Source of the DNA: Bacteroidota bacterium
GTDB taxonomy: Bacteria; Bacteroidota; Bacteroidia; Bacteroidales; Tenuifilaceae
Direction of reading: 5' to 3'
Assembly: GCA_029560875.1 (NCBI GenBank)
Contig: JAKQKB010000168.1
Coordinates: forward strand, 98,739 to 162,738
DNA length: 64,000 nucleotides
A program made the position numbers and the translations under genes. Numbering within the stretch: position 1 is the stretch's first letter; every line of letters begins with the position of its first letter. Under the pieces are notes generated by a model. That model was not told the DNA's origin. It saw only the letters and a program-made list of their open reading frames with translations, and searched no databases. Positions 26,055 through 36,221 of this stretch are shown here, in pieces.

Positions 26055-28685
26055 TTAAAGGTTATCAAGATAATGATCTCTCTTGGTATATTTTAAATCC
26101 TGAAGAATAGCTGATTTAACATTAATCTGGAAACTAAAGCTCTTATAGAAACCTATAGGAATAACGGTCATACGCATATCCCAGCAATGAAGATCTCTGA
26201 AAAAATTAATTGATGTGGTTGTGAGTTGCTTATTTTTGAAGTCGTACCCAGAGCTAAATCCTATTTTCCACTTTGGTGTCAAATTTATATCACCTGAAAA
26301 ACTTAATGTTTGAACTACGCTCGATTCGTACTGTGGTTTAGAATAAGTAAGGTTATAACTAAACCTTAAATTCCAAGGCACATTAAAATCTACATAATTC
26401 ATTCCATACTGTGTCCCCATGGACTCTCCAAAATTAGAACCATCTGGTGATGAGCCCAAAGGCAAACCTGCAGAACTGCCAGTTTCATCACCTACTCCTG
26501 GATTCCCTGAGTTAGCCCCAGCCTTTGTGCTATTTAAAGAAAAGTCAAAACCTACGTTACCTCGAATAAATCTAGCGAGTTTGCCAGATTTATCGTACTC
26601 GAATTGGGCAATCTTTGTACCTGTCGAATTTAATGCATAAGGGCTAAAACCACCAGAAAAATTAATATTGATCTTATCGAATAAACTTGTTCTTCCGCTT
26701 ACCGAGATATCTGACCAATTCATGGAATCGGCCAAAAGATTATATGATGCATTTATGCTTAGCCCCTCCAATATCTTTACCTTTTTAACAGAGTTTGCCG
26801 TATCTTTTGGAGTTAAGATTTTCATCTCCAAAATATTGTTCAACGAGAAATTCAATACCCCAGATTTTCCTCCGCCAGGCCCTCCGTATATACCCTGACT
26901 AAATATGGAGTATTTTTCCATATTCCCCAAGCTATCCTTCTGCACTTGTTTATAAAAGCCAAATTGAGACTCAGAAAAGTCTGGACGATAACTTAGAGAT
27001 ACTGATGGTGTGATAACGTGCCTTACGGCTTGGACTTTCGAGGTTTTACTAAATGTAAATGTTCCATACACTTTAGTACTCATTGATACAGAAGAGCTAT
27101 ACTGGTAACCTCGTTGAAAGCCATTAACAGTGTCAACAACTACTACATTAGAATCTGCATCCCAACTCTTATTAATAGTCTTTAAATACCAATATTCAGA
27201 ATAGTTCACCCCTGGGCTAACTGTTACATATTTTAAAAGGTTAAATGAAGTCGATACGGGGATATCATGTTTCATACCATTTTGCATACTATCGAGTACT
27301 GATGGTTTAAATAAGTTATTCTCCTTTACTGAAACCCTATTATCCAAACTAGAAGATAAACTTACCCCAATTTTTTCGTACCATGATGATGAGCCTACTG
27401 AGTTCTTTCGTTTAAACGGATAAATTCTTGTCATACTAAACGAAACTTTAGGGAAGCCTAAATTTACTATTGAATCTAAATTGTTTTGAGAATGATTCAA
27501 TGATGTGCTAAGACTGAATGGAGTTCCAGGCCAAACCTTTGAGAAGGAAATACTAGAGTTGAATTGATTTGATAGCGCTGTATTTAAACTTGTTGCATTA
27601 TAACGGTTATGGTTTGATGAACCGAAATTCACACTTGCCTGAAAAGTAGAATTGGGGTGAGCCTTCTGATCTTGACTATGATTCCATCGAATCCAGTATG
27701 AATTTGACTTTGCGTAATCGGCCAATCCTTTTTCGCTAGTTACAATAGTAGATGCTTCAAGATTAAGACTTCCAGAAAATTTATACCTTACCTTATAGTT
27801 AGTTTGGCTTCTTAGCCCCCATGACCCACGCGAAAAGAAATCGCCAGTAATCTTTTCATCCATATAATCGCCCATGCCAAAATAGAATCCACCTCCCCTT
27901 AGGAATAAACCTCTATTATTCTCCTCACCGTATTCAGGTAAAATCAATCCAGCAGCACGTTTTCGGGTGTTTGGGAAAAATCCAAATGGAATAATCAAGG
28001 GAAAAGGTACATCCTCTATAACTAAATATGCTGGTCCTGAAATAATCTTTTTATCTGGAATCATCTTGCCTTTTGTTATAGCCAAATAGAAGTGAGGATG
28101 TGGAGCATCGCAAGTTGTGTATTTTCCATGCATCATATTAACCACATCATCTTCCATTTTTTTTGTTACCTCGCTATGCATATAACCACCAGACTGCTCA
28201 GTAACCACTCCTGTAATTTTAGCCCTTTTTGTATCAAAATTATAGTGAATGCTATCCATTTCAAAACTTTGGCTTCCTTCCTTAAAAGTAGGTCTTCCAA
28301 CAATTTTTCCAGTACTATCGGGGGCTCCTCTTGCAAAAACCTGTTTTTTCTCCATATCAAATTCAATGTAGTTAGCTTTTAACTCTAGGTTTTGATATGT
28401 TACAATAGCATTACCATACAAGAATGCAGTTTTTCCATCTATTGAATAAATTATGGAATCCTCGGCGTTAGTGAAAATAGGATTGTCAATTGGGGATTCT
28501 TTTGCTTTGTTTTGAACCGTATCCTTTATAGTTACAGTATCCGCTAATTGATAAGTTGGTTTGATTATTGAGGATAAAAATACCCCACTGTTAGCAAAAC
28601 CTACAGCGTGGTTAATAATTATAAGAAAAAATAGTAATCTGAAATGCAATTTTAGTCGTATTTTTGTAATCGAAATTGAGCCCAA
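26055..28685 (-). CDS. LptD-like LPS-assembly outer membrane protein
   Basis: An 876-residue outer membrane protein of the Bacteroidota LptD type. After an N-terminal export signal, residues about 65-215 form an OstA/LptA-like beta-taco (SIDGKTAFLYGNAIVTYQNLELKANYIEFD), followed by a large barrel with many aromatic strands and insertions rich in Gly and Ser. It would insert lipopolysaccharide into the outer leaflet. No ATG exists at the 5' end; a TTG at 28685 (used here) or 28649 is the likely start, and the first overlaps the upstream leader of the divergent amidase gene. No lptA/B/C genes are near. Confidence 0.85.
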   Translation of the reverse strand: MGSISITKIRLKLHFRLLFFLIIINHAVGFANSGVFLSSIIKPTYQLADTVTIKDTVQNKAKESPIDNPIFTNAEDSIIYSIDGKTAFLYGNAIVTYQNLELKANYIEFDMEKKQVFARGAPDSTGKIVGRPTFKEGSQSFEMDSIHYNFDTKRAKITGVVTEQSGGYMHSEVTKKMEDDVVNMMHGKYTTCDAPHPHFYLAITKGKMIPDKKIISGPAYLVIEDVPFPLIIPFGFFPNTRKRAAGLILPEYGEENNRGLFLRGGGFYFGMGDYMDEKITGDFFSRGSWGLRSQTNYKVRYKFSGSLNLEASTIVTSEKGLADYAKSNSYWIRWNHSQDQKAHPNSTFQASVNFGSSNHNRYNATSLNTALSNQFNSSISFSKVWPGTPFSLSTSLNHSQNNLDSIVNLGFPKVSFSMTRIYPFKRKNSVGSSSWYEKIGVSLSSSLDNRVSVKENNLFKPSVLDSMQNGMKHDIPVSTSFNLLKYVTVSPGVNYSEYWYLKTINKSWDADSNVVVVDTVNGFQRGYQYSSSVSMSTKVYGTFTFSKTSKVQAVRHVITPSVSLSYRPDFSESQFGFYKQVQKDSLGNMEKYSIFSQGIYGGPGGGKSGVLNFSLNNILEMKILTPKDTANSVKKVKILEGLSINASYNLLADSMNWSDISVSGRTSLFDKININFSGGFSPYALNSTGTKIAQFEYDKSGKLARFIRGNVGFDFSLNSTKAGANSGNPGVGDETGSSAGLPLGSSPDGSNFGESMGTQYGMNYVDFNVPWNLRFSYNLTYSKPQYESSVVQTLSFSGDINLTPKWKIGFSSGYDFKNKQLTTTSINFFRDLHCWDMRMTVIPIGFYKSFSFQINVKSAILQDLKYTKRDHYLDNL
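28659..28666 (+). promoter_or_regulatory. Possible -7 box for the amidase gene
   Basis: TATTTTTG, 48 nt before the ATG at 28715, inside the 5' end of the divergent lptD-like gene. Confidence 0.35.
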
Positions 28686-28714
28686 AACTACTTAAAAATT
28701 TCAAAAAGTTTAGG

Positions 28715-29896
28715 ATGAAGATGCCAATTACTATAACATTTTTTTCAAAAATTAACGCTTTCTTGGTTTTATTGCTGATGTTTGACAGCAATCTGAGTTT
28801 TTGCCAGAGTTCAGAGAGTTATGATATTAGAAAAATTGTGATTGATGCCGGCCATGGAGGCAAAGACCCTGGCACTGTTGGACGAATTAGTAAAGAAAAA
28901 GACATCACACTTAAAATTGCGCTAAAACTAGGTTCTTATATTGAGAAGAGCTTTCCGAGCATTAAAATTATTTATACCCGTAAGGATGATACTTTTATAC
29001 CGTTAGATGAACGAAGCAAAATTGCAAATGACGCAGGAGCCGACCTTTTCATTTCTATACATTGCAATGCAACTGAAAGGAATTCTCCTATAGGAACAGA
29101 AACTTACGTGATGGGTCTACACCGCTCCAACGATAACCTTGATGTTGCTATGCGCGAAAATGCGGTTATTACATACGAGGATGATTATTCAACAAAGTAC
29201 GAAGGCTACGATCCCAATTCATCTGAATCATTTATTATTTTTTCGATGCTACAAAATGCCCACCTTGACCAAAGCCTAAATTTTGCCAACCTTATTCAAA
29301 CTGATTTTAGAGAAAGAGCGAACAGAAAGGATAGAGGCGTTAGGCAAGCAGGATTTCTTGTATTATGGAAAACATCAATGCCCAGTGTGCTTGTTGAGGT
29401 AGGCTACTTAAGCCATCCTAAGGAAGAACTTTACCTTAACTCCGCTGAAGGGCAAGAGCATCTTTCTTCATCAATTTTCAGAGCATTTAAAGAGTATAAA
29501 AGAAATATTGATGAAAGAAATGAAATTGCAGCAAAAAATCAATTTAACCATACACTTCAAAATAGTGTTAGCAAAGAACCTGCACAAATTAATACAAGTT
29601 GGGAAAACCCAAAATCAACTTCTTCAGTTTCTTTTAAAGTTCAATTTTTGGTATCCTCAAAGAAGTTAACTCCCGATTCTAACCACTTTAGCAATCTAAA
29701 AGATATATATGAGATAGAGGCCAATGGGGTTTACAAATATTGTGCAGGTAACACTAGTTCTTATAACGATATTTTAGCGTATTGCCAAGAAATTAAAAAA
29801 ATCTACCCCGATGCATTTATAATTGCCCTAAAAAATGGCAATCCAATACCTATTGATATCGCAATTAAAGAAACCACAAATAATCAGGTTCAATAA
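28715..29896 (+). CDS. N-acetylmuramoyl-L-alanine amidase (Amidase_3) with SPOR-like C terminus
   Basis: A 393-residue secreted zinc amidase that cuts the bond between MurNAc and L-Ala in peptidoglycan. The signal peptide (FLVLLLMFDSNLSFCQ) is followed by the catalytic domain: IVIDAGHGGKDPG with the first zinc His, a TRKDDTFIPLDERSKIAN segment, FISIHCNA with another zinc His, and SVLVEVGYLSH with the catalytic Glu. The C-terminal 80 residues (FKVQFLVSS...NGVYKYCAGNTSSYNDI) look like a SPOR-type peptidoglycan-binding domain. A frame from a TTG at 28676 exists, but the ATG at 28715 gives a proper signal peptide. The mlaD-like gene starts 13 nt downstream. Confidence 0.9.
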   Translation: MKMPITITFFSKINAFLVLLLMFDSNLSFCQSSESYDIRKIVIDAGHGGKDPGTVGRISKEKDITLKIALKLGSYIEKSFPSIKIIYTRKDDTFIPLDERSKIANDAGADLFISIHCNATERNSPIGTETYVMGLHRSNDNLDVAMRENAVITYEDDYSTKYEGYDPNSSESFIIFSMLQNAHLDQSLNFANLIQTDFRERANRKDRGVRQAGFLVLWKTSMPSVLVEVGYLSHPKEELYLNSAEGQEHLSSSIFRAFKEYKRNIDERNEIAAKNQFNHTLQNSVSKEPAQINTSWENPKSTSSVSFKVQFLVSSKKLTPDSNHFSNLKDIYEIEANGVYKYCAGNTSSYNDILAYCQEIKKIYPDAFIIALKNGNPIPIDIAIKETTNNQVQ

Positions 29897-29909
29897 AATA
29901 CTCGAAGAA

Positions 29910-30902
29910 ATGAACATCAAAATAACAAAAGAAGCCAAAATTGGAATATTTGCCGCCTTATGCTTATTTGCAATGATTTGGGGCATAAATTTCCTGAAAG
30001 GAAAAAACATATTTAGTTCAAATAATGTATACTATGCGGTTTTTACCTCTATCGACGGATTAGAAAACACCAACGATGTGCTAATTAATGGATTTAAAGT
30101 TGGACTAGTAAAAAATATTGAATTTAAAGACGTTAGTTCTGGAAAATTTCTTGTAACATTACTAATTGGCAAGAAATATGAAATTCCAAAAAAAACAGTG
30201 GCTAAGCTCATTAGCGCTGATATAATGGGAAGTAAGGCCATAAAATTAGAAGTAAGCCCCGATACTGTGTACTACCAACCTGGCGATACACTCCCTTCTG
30301 CCATTGAAATAGGCCTCATACATCAGCTAAGTGGCCAAATGATGCCAGTTAAAGAAAAAGCTGAAAATTTAATGGTTGAGATAGAAAACTCGCTCAAAGT
30401 GTTCACTGAAGTATTTAACGAGAAAAACAGAGACCAACTTTCCCAAGGAATAGAAAATCTGAATAAAACCCTTTACAATGTAAATAGAAGCACTGCTGCA
30501 ATTGATACCATGCTAAATAACCCTAATGGTTCACTTCGGAATATTTTTAACAATGTTGAATCTATCAGCAGCAACCTGAAGAAAAACAACAAAGAGTTAA
30601 GCAATATTATCAAGAATTTTTCATCGGTAAGCGATTCATTAGCAAAAGTTAATATAGTTCAAACAATGGCCAAACTAGATGCCTCAATGAAGGATTTGAA
30701 CTTAATTCTGCTTAAAATCAACTCTGGTGAAGGAACTCTGGGCAATTTGGTTAACAACGACACACTTTACAACAACCTTGAAAGCGCATCTAGAGGTCTT
30801 GACTTACTAATAAAGGATATGAAAAACAATCCTAAACGGTATGTTAATTTCTCAATAATAGACCTAAGCCGAACCAAATACATCGAAGAAAAGGTTAAGT
30901 AA
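29910..30902 (+). CDS. MlaD/MCE-domain protein
   Basis: A 330-residue inner-membrane-anchored protein. After a short cytosolic start (MNIKITKEAKIG) comes one TM helix (IFAALCLFAMIWGINFL), then an MCE domain (about 37-120: YYAVFTSIDGLENTNDVLINGFKVGLV), and a long helical tail with regularly spaced Asn and Leu that likely forms a coiled-coil tube. MCE proteins carry lipids between membranes in the Mla system. Permease and ATPase genes (mlaE/F) are not in this window. It is probably cotranscribed with the amidase; the two often sit together in Bacteroidota. The start at 29910 excludes a longer out-of-family extension that overlaps the amidase gene. Confidence 0.9.
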   Translation: MNIKITKEAKIGIFAALCLFAMIWGINFLKGKNIFSSNNVYYAVFTSIDGLENTNDVLINGFKVGLVKNIEFKDVSSGKFLVTLLIGKKYEIPKKTVAKLISADIMGSKAIKLEVSPDTVYYQPGDTLPSAIEIGLIHQLSGQMMPVKEKAENLMVEIENSLKVFTEVFNEKNRDQLSQGIENLNKTLYNVNRSTAAIDTMLNNPNGSLRNIFNNVESISSNLKKNNKELSNIIKNFSSVSDSLAKVNIVQTMAKLDASMKDLNLILLKINSGEGTLGNLVNNDTLYNNLESASRGLDLLIKDMKNNPKRYVNFSIIDLSRTKYIEEKVK

Positions 30903-31233
30903 ATCACCATTTCTTCAATCAGCTAATTATCAGGCATATAGATATAACTACCAATTACATTGGAGATTATAAAATGATTCAGTAAACCTTTGGTTTAACG
31001 ATTTATTTACAAAGTCTTAATGTTCAATTTTTTACGTTATAAACAGGCTAATTAACTGCATGTCAGGTATTTAAAAAATTTTTACGAACGTCAAAAAATT
31101 ATTTAAGTGATATTGAACTCATTAAAATGTTAAATGAAAATTCAAGGCTAAAACATGTTTTTTTTTCGGAAAATTCATTACAATTTTGTTGATGTTGAAA
31201 AAAGGTTAAAAAAAAGTCTAAAAAAATTTGTAC
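30903..31233. other. 331-nt AT-rich leader region of dnaA
   Basis: No gene. The stretch is very AT-rich with runs of A and T, and two degenerate 9-mers (TTATTTACA, TTATAAACA) differ from the DnaA box TTATCCACA at two positions each. That is too weak to call an origin. No TAnnTTTG box with a good -33 was found for dnaA. Confidence 0.5.
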
Positions 31234-32676
31234 ATGTTTACGGCTGTTGATTATAAAGAAGTTTGGCAAAATTGTTTGAAAATTATCAAGGATAACGTTA
31301 CTCCAGTAAGTTTCAAAACTTGGTTTGAGCCAATAATACCGGTAAAACTAGAAAAAAATGTATTAACCATACAGGTGCCAAGCCCATTTTTCTATGAATA
31401 CCTCGAAGAGCAATACATCGACATATTAAGGAAAACCCTACGCAAGGAACTCGGTAACGATGCTAAGTTAGAATATAGCGTGGTTATGGAGCACAATGGG
31501 TTTAGTAGCAGCAAACCTTACACTGTGAAGTTTCCAACACAGAATAAAACTGACCTCAAAAACAAGCCCGTAACAGTTCAGCCTACTCAAGAATCGCAAA
31601 TAAAAAACCCTTTTGTAATACCTGGCATTAAGAAACTACACGTTGACCCTCAGTTAAATCCAGAATATACCTTTGCCAACTTTATTGAGGGCGAATGCAA
31701 CCGCCTTGCTCGCTCTGCCGGATTAGCCGTTGCTCAATCGCCAGGAAAAACAGCCTTTAACCCTTTATTCATCTACGGAAACTCAGGTCTTGGAAAAACG
31801 CACTTAGCACAAGCTATTGGCATTGAAGCCAAACAACGATTCCCCGAAAAAACCGTTCTTTACGTAAATGCCGTTAAATTTCAAACACAGTTTGTTGATG
31901 CGCTAATAAAGAACAACAATATCAACGACTTTTTGCACTTCTACCAAATGATAGATGTGCTAATTCTGGATGATGTTCACGAGTTTGCCGGTAAAGAAAA
32001 AACACAAGATGCTTTCTTTCATATATTCAACCATTTGCATCAATCGGGCAAGCAGTTAATTTTAACATCGGATCAGCCACCCGCTGAACTACAAGGGCTT
32101 GAGCAACGTTTGTTATCTCGATTCAAATGGGGTCTTTCAGCTGATTTGCAATCGCCTGATTTTGAAACTAGAATCTCGATTCTTAAACGTAAAATTTATA
32201 ACGACGGAATTGTAGTCCCCAACAATGTGATTGAATATATAGCATCTAACATTACCCAGAACATCAGGGAGCTTGAGGGGGCACTTATTTCTATGCTAGC
32301 TCAATCAACCCTTAACCACAGGGAAATTACAGTTGATTTGGCTTCAGAAATGATTGACAAGCTGGTAAAAAACACCAGAAAAGATATCACCATAGATTAC
32401 ATCCAAAAAATTGTTTGCGAGTATTTTGGCTTACCAACCGACGTTCTTCAAACAAAAACCCGAAAAAGAGAAATTGTTCAGGCTCGTCAAATAGCTATGT
32501 ACTTCTCAAAGGGGCTTACAAAATCATCTTTATCGACCATTGGTAGTATTATTGGCAGTAAAGACCATGCTACAGTTTTACATGCATGTAAAACTGTTAA
32601 CAACCTAATAGATACCGATAAACGATTTAAGAGTCAGATTGATGATATTGAGAAGCGATTGAAGTATAATAACTAA
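31234..32676 (+). CDS. dnaA: Chromosomal replication initiator DnaA
   Basis: A 480-residue AAA+ initiator of replication. Domain I is at about 1-90; domain III has Walker A GNSGLGKTH and Walker B VLILDDVHE; domain IV carries SKDHATVLHACKTVNN, the DnaA-box-binding signature (usually RDHSTVIHA). The ATG at 31234 gives the family start MFTAVDYKEVWQNCL; a TTG 6 nt earlier is in frame. A terminator follows the stop. Whether the origin is adjacent is not shown by the sequence. Confidence 0.97.
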   Translation: MFTAVDYKEVWQNCLKIIKDNVTPVSFKTWFEPIIPVKLEKNVLTIQVPSPFFYEYLEEQYIDILRKTLRKELGNDAKLEYSVVMEHNGFSSSKPYTVKFPTQNKTDLKNKPVTVQPTQESQIKNPFVIPGIKKLHVDPQLNPEYTFANFIEGECNRLARSAGLAVAQSPGKTAFNPLFIYGNSGLGKTHLAQAIGIEAKQRFPEKTVLYVNAVKFQTQFVDALIKNNNINDFLHFYQMIDVLILDDVHEFAGKEKTQDAFFHIFNHLHQSGKQLILTSDQPPAELQGLEQRLLSRFKWGLSADLQSPDFETRISILKRKIYNDGIVVPNNVIEYIASNITQNIRELEGALISMLAQSTLNHREITVDLASEMIDKLVKNTRKDITIDYIQKIVCEYFGLPTDVLQTKTRKREIVQARQIAMYFSKGLTKSSLSTIGSIIGSKDHATVLHACKTVNNLIDTDKRFKSQIDDIEKRLKYNN

Positions 32677-32703
32677 ATTAGCCTTGTTCATAAGTTATTT
32701 AAT

Positions 32704-32733
32704 AAAAGGATGCTCATATAAGCATCCTTTTTT
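32704..32733 (+). terminator. Terminator of dnaA
   Basis: AAAAGGATGCT and AGCATCCTTTT pair over 11 bp around a CATATA loop, ending in T6. Confidence 0.9.
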
Positions 32734-32804
32734 AATTAAATTTATTACTTTCAAACGTTAATATCTAGTCCGCAAACATATTCAAATCGCTATACTATAA
32801 AGAG

Positions 32805-35141
32805 ATGCTTAATAAGAAAATATCTATAGTTATTTTAATTATCTGTTTACTTTCAACTTCTTTGATTGCTCAGGATAACTTTTCGCTCATTGATAGCATT
32901 AAAATTGAAACTAGTAATGCAAAGTTTGATACGGTTTTGCTTAACAAAATAATGAAAAGATTAGATAGCCGTAAAATCAGTCGCTTAACTCAAACAGACT
33001 CAATAGCACAAGTTGTTTTACAGAGATTTAAATCAATAAGTTATACAGAGGGAGCTCAAAGAGCAATCCATTTAATAGCAACTCTAAATTATAAGAGAGG
33101 AAATTTCAGACAAGCATTGTTGCATCACAAAGAATTACTTAACCAGTTAGAGCAAAATAACACAAACCCACATCTTAAAGCAAATACATACAGATTTATT
33201 ACCGGTGAATATCTAAACATGGGAGTGTTTGACACCGCCATAGTTTTTGGTGAAAAAGCAATATCTGAATTTCAACATTTAAATGATACACAAAACATTG
33301 CAAGCTGCTTGAACCTTCTCGGTGGGATATACTGGAATAAAGGGATTCTGAAAAAAGCATCAGAAAAATTGTATGAATCCTTAAAAATTAAGGAAAAACT
33401 TAAAGACACCTTAGGTGTCGCAAATGCTTACAATAATATTGGATTAATATATGATTCGCAGGGAAAGTTAGACGAAGCAATTGAAATGTACAGTAAAGCT
33501 TTAGAATTGTATAGAAAAGTTAGCGATGAAAATGGCAATCAAGGCATTGGCAAAACATGCAATAACATTGCCGTAAGTAAAAAAAATCAAGGGAAATACA
33601 GTGAGAGCCTTGAAATGTTTATGAGATCATTGGAAATTGACAAAAAACAAAACAACATTGACGAAATAGGTAAGACGCTCAACAACATAGGATTGCTATA
33701 CATAGAACTTAAGGATGTTAAAACTGGTATAGATTACTTCAATCAAGCGCTTGATGCCCTTACCCAGAGTGGCAACTATAACGGAATAGCTGCGGTGTAC
33801 ATAAACTTAGGACGGGCCAATTTGATTCAGAAGAAATACTCAACGGCAGAAAGTTTCTACAAAAAAAGCATACTGTTGTCTGAGAAAATTGGCTCAAACG
33901 AATGGCTCAGGGACTCCTATCAAGGACTATTTAACGTTGCAAAGGCTACCAACAGGAATTCCGAAGCCTTATCCTTTCTGGAAAAGTATAAGGTTCTTGA
34001 TGATTCCCTTAGAAGTTTAGAGAATCTTAATAAACTGGACCAACTTAAAATTGAGTACGAAACTGAACAGAAAGAAAAGGAAATTGCACTGCTATCGAAG
34101 GATAATGAGTTAAACGCATTAAAACTCAAGAAACAGGAATCCTACTCCCATTTACTTCTTACAATAATTGTTTCTGGAGCAATAATTATTCTTTTAATAT
34201 CGCTTTACGTTCACAGACTCAAAGTGGATAAGAACCTTTTGGTCCAAAAAAATGCAGAAATAACCCAACAAAAAGAAGAAATATCGGCACAACGGGATTT
34301 ACTTGAAGCAACAAACATTGAACTCAATCAACAAAAGGAAGAATTACTTACTCAAACCGAGCAAATTGAAAAGCAGAACGACTTAATATCGGGCATCAAT
34401 AGGCGTATGACAGAAGGGTTAGAGTACGCATCGCTTATTCAACAAACTCTCATGCCAAATGCAAGCGTTTTCGAAAAATACTTTAAGAATCAGTTCATAA
34501 TTTTTAAACCTAAAGATATTGTTAGCGGAGATTTATACTGGACTTGGGAGATTAATAATGATTTAATTTTTGCCGTGGCTGACTGCACCGGACATGGTGT
34601 TGCAGGAGCCTTTATGAGCGTTATGGCTATTAGCTTATTAAAAGATGCTGTTGGGGTAAACAACCTTTACGAACCGGAACAAATATCGAACTATCTATAC
34701 AAGGAGTTCAAAAAGAGTTCGAACACGGAAATTGACTCAATGTTAGGCGTTGATTTCTTAGTTTGCAAATATAACAAGGCAAGTAGAATTCTAACTTACT
34801 GCGGCAACCATATGAATTTTATTGTTGGGAAGAAAGGAAATATTCAGTTTACTAAAGTAGGTAAATTGTTCGGCTCAAACTCAGTACAACCCAGTTTTAC
34901 CAACAACATTATAGAGTTAGAATCCAACGATAGACTATACTTTTACACCGATGGATATACGGACCAATTAAGCGGTATTAAACGTAAAAAAATGGGAAGA
35001 ACTGAATTTCAAAACTTAATAGCATCCATTGAGATTCATCCACTTCTGCTACAGCAAGAAATAATTGACACATTCTACAAAAAGTGGAAAGGAAACTTTG
35101 AGCAAGTTGACGATGTGTTGGTTATTGGACTTGAGGTATAA
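32805..35141 (+). CDS. TPR-repeat transmembrane protein with C-terminal SpoIIE/PP2C phosphatase
   Basis: A 778-residue sensor-like phosphatase. Order: signal peptide (about 1-23), tetratricopeptide repeats in the periplasm (about 90-390, e.g. ANAYNNIGLIYDSQGKLDEAIEMY), TM helix at about 449-471, coiled coil (about 475-530), and a PPM/SpoIIE phosphatase domain (about 540-778). The domain holds SGDLYW, the metal-binding DCTGHGVAGAF (from D593) and the final DDVLVIG. It resembles SiaA, the phosphatase that reverses SiaB phosphorylation of SiaC; a SiaB-like kinase and a SiaC-like protein are also in this window. It ends immediately beside the convergent cysQ stop. Confidence 0.85.
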   Translation: MLNKKISIVILIICLLSTSLIAQDNFSLIDSIKIETSNAKFDTVLLNKIMKRLDSRKISRLTQTDSIAQVVLQRFKSISYTEGAQRAIHLIATLNYKRGNFRQALLHHKELLNQLEQNNTNPHLKANTYRFITGEYLNMGVFDTAIVFGEKAISEFQHLNDTQNIASCLNLLGGIYWNKGILKKASEKLYESLKIKEKLKDTLGVANAYNNIGLIYDSQGKLDEAIEMYSKALELYRKVSDENGNQGIGKTCNNIAVSKKNQGKYSESLEMFMRSLEIDKKQNNIDEIGKTLNNIGLLYIELKDVKTGIDYFNQALDALTQSGNYNGIAAVYINLGRANLIQKKYSTAESFYKKSILLSEKIGSNEWLRDSYQGLFNVAKATNRNSEALSFLEKYKVLDDSLRSLENLNKLDQLKIEYETEQKEKEIALLSKDNELNALKLKKQESYSHLLLTIIVSGAIIILLISLYVHRLKVDKNLLVQKNAEITQQKEEISAQRDLLEATNIELNQQKEELLTQTEQIEKQNDLISGINRRMTEGLEYASLIQQTLMPNASVFEKYFKNQFIIFKPKDIVSGDLYWTWEINNDLIFAVADCTGHGVAGAFMSVMAISLLKDAVGVNNLYEPEQISNYLYKEFKKSSNTEIDSMLGVDFLVCKYNKASRILTYCGNHMNFIVGKKGNIQFTKVGKLFGSNSVQPSFTNNIIELESNDRLYFYTDGYTDQLSGIKRKKMGRTEFQNLIASIEIHPLLLQQEIIDTFYKKWKGNFEQVDDVLVIGLEV

Positions 35142-35975
35142 TTATAGATTAACCTTACCCTTAACAATAAACCAAGGATTCAGCAACTCTTCCTTGTTGT
35201 ATGCCATTCGCTCTTTGGTCTCATAAGTGTAAACCTGATATCCTGCTCCCTCAACAATTGCCTGACCTGCGGCAGTATCCCATTCCGACGATAAGGATAA
35301 TCGAGGATAGATATCTGCATTTCCCTCAGCTATCATACACATCTTAAGGGAGGAGCCGCGAGAAATTGACTCTATATCATTAAATTTCTCTTTCAAACAC
35401 TCAATATACTCTAACGTTTCTTCAGAAGTATGCGAACGACTTTCAACAATAACTACATTCTTTCTATCGTTATCAAAAGGGATTTTTTTTGCTATTGAAA
35501 CAAGTTCACTATACGTAAAACGAGCTTCTTTTGTAGCAACTAGGTTAGATACTTTATATGCCCCCTCTGGGGTAAATGAGAAATAAAGTTCACCTGTAAC
35601 TGGCACATAAACCACACCAAGTAATGGATATTTATTCTGAATTAGAGCAATGTTTACAGTAAACTCACCGTTACGTTTGATAAACTCTTTTGTACCATCC
35701 AGCGGGTCTACAATCCAAAAATACTCCCATCCTTTCCTCTCTTCGTAAACAATATTTCGCCCTTCCTCGCTTAAAACAGGGATAAAGGTTTTTGAAAGGT
35801 CGTTCTTTATTGAATCATGAGCTAGCCTATCGGCAAGTGTTAATGGTGTTTTATCGGATTTTAAATTAACCTGAAAATCATTGGAATTATAGACTTCCAT
35901 TATAAGGGCACCTGCTCTAATACTTGCATTAACAGCAGCAAGGAGCAGGTTTAATATTTCATCCTTTTCAATCAT
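35142..35975 (-). CDS. cysQ: 3'(2'),5'-bisphosphate nucleotidase CysQ
   Basis: A 277-residue Mg-dependent phosphatase of the inositol monophosphatase superfamily that removes the 3' phosphate of PAP from sulfate assimilation. The metal site is SEEG (69-72) and DPLDGTKEF (90-98), with the distal SEWDTAAGQAIVEGAG near residue 235; DGTKEF distinguishes CysQ from SuhB-type enzymes. A TAAATTTG box lies upstream at 35995-36002 on this strand. No other sulfate genes are near. Confidence 0.93.
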   Translation of the reverse strand: MIEKDEILNLLLAAVNASIRAGALIMEVYNSNDFQVNLKSDKTPLTLADRLAHDSIKNDLSKTFIPVLSEEGRNIVYEERKGWEYFWIVDPLDGTKEFIKRNGEFTVNIALIQNKYPLLGVVYVPVTGELYFSFTPEGAYKVSNLVATKEARFTYSELVSIAKKIPFDNDRKNVVIVESRSHTSEETLEYIECLKEKFNDIESISRGSSLKMCMIAEGNADIYPRLSLSSEWDTAAGQAIVEGAGYQVYTYETKERMAYNKEELLNPWFIVKGKVNL

Positions 35976-35994
35976 ATTTTATAGTATTCAGGTA

Positions 35995-36002
35995 CAAATT
36001 TA
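35995..36002 (-). promoter_or_regulatory. Possible -7 box for cysQ
   Basis: On the minus strand TAAATTTG, matching TAnnTTTG, 19 nt before the start codon; no good -33. Confidence 0.4.
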
Positions 36003-36221
36003 ACTCTCTTTTATCAATAAATCATCTTAAAATTTGTTAGCACCGTTCAAAATTTGACCAATCAATGTTAAATGTTTGCGAACAGGCAGTTACATAAAAA
36101 ACAAAAAAATATGCTAAACAATAGCATCAATTTTTATTGTTAAAAAAGAAAAAAAGCTATGTTTACGGGTTACATTTAAAACCATATAAGCATATACCAT
36201 AATCAACTAATAAACAACAGT

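Noticed and set aside
30903..31233. Replication origin upstream of dnaA
   Set aside because: AT-rich, but no DnaA box within one mismatch and no repeat cluster; skew analysis of the full chromosome would be needed.
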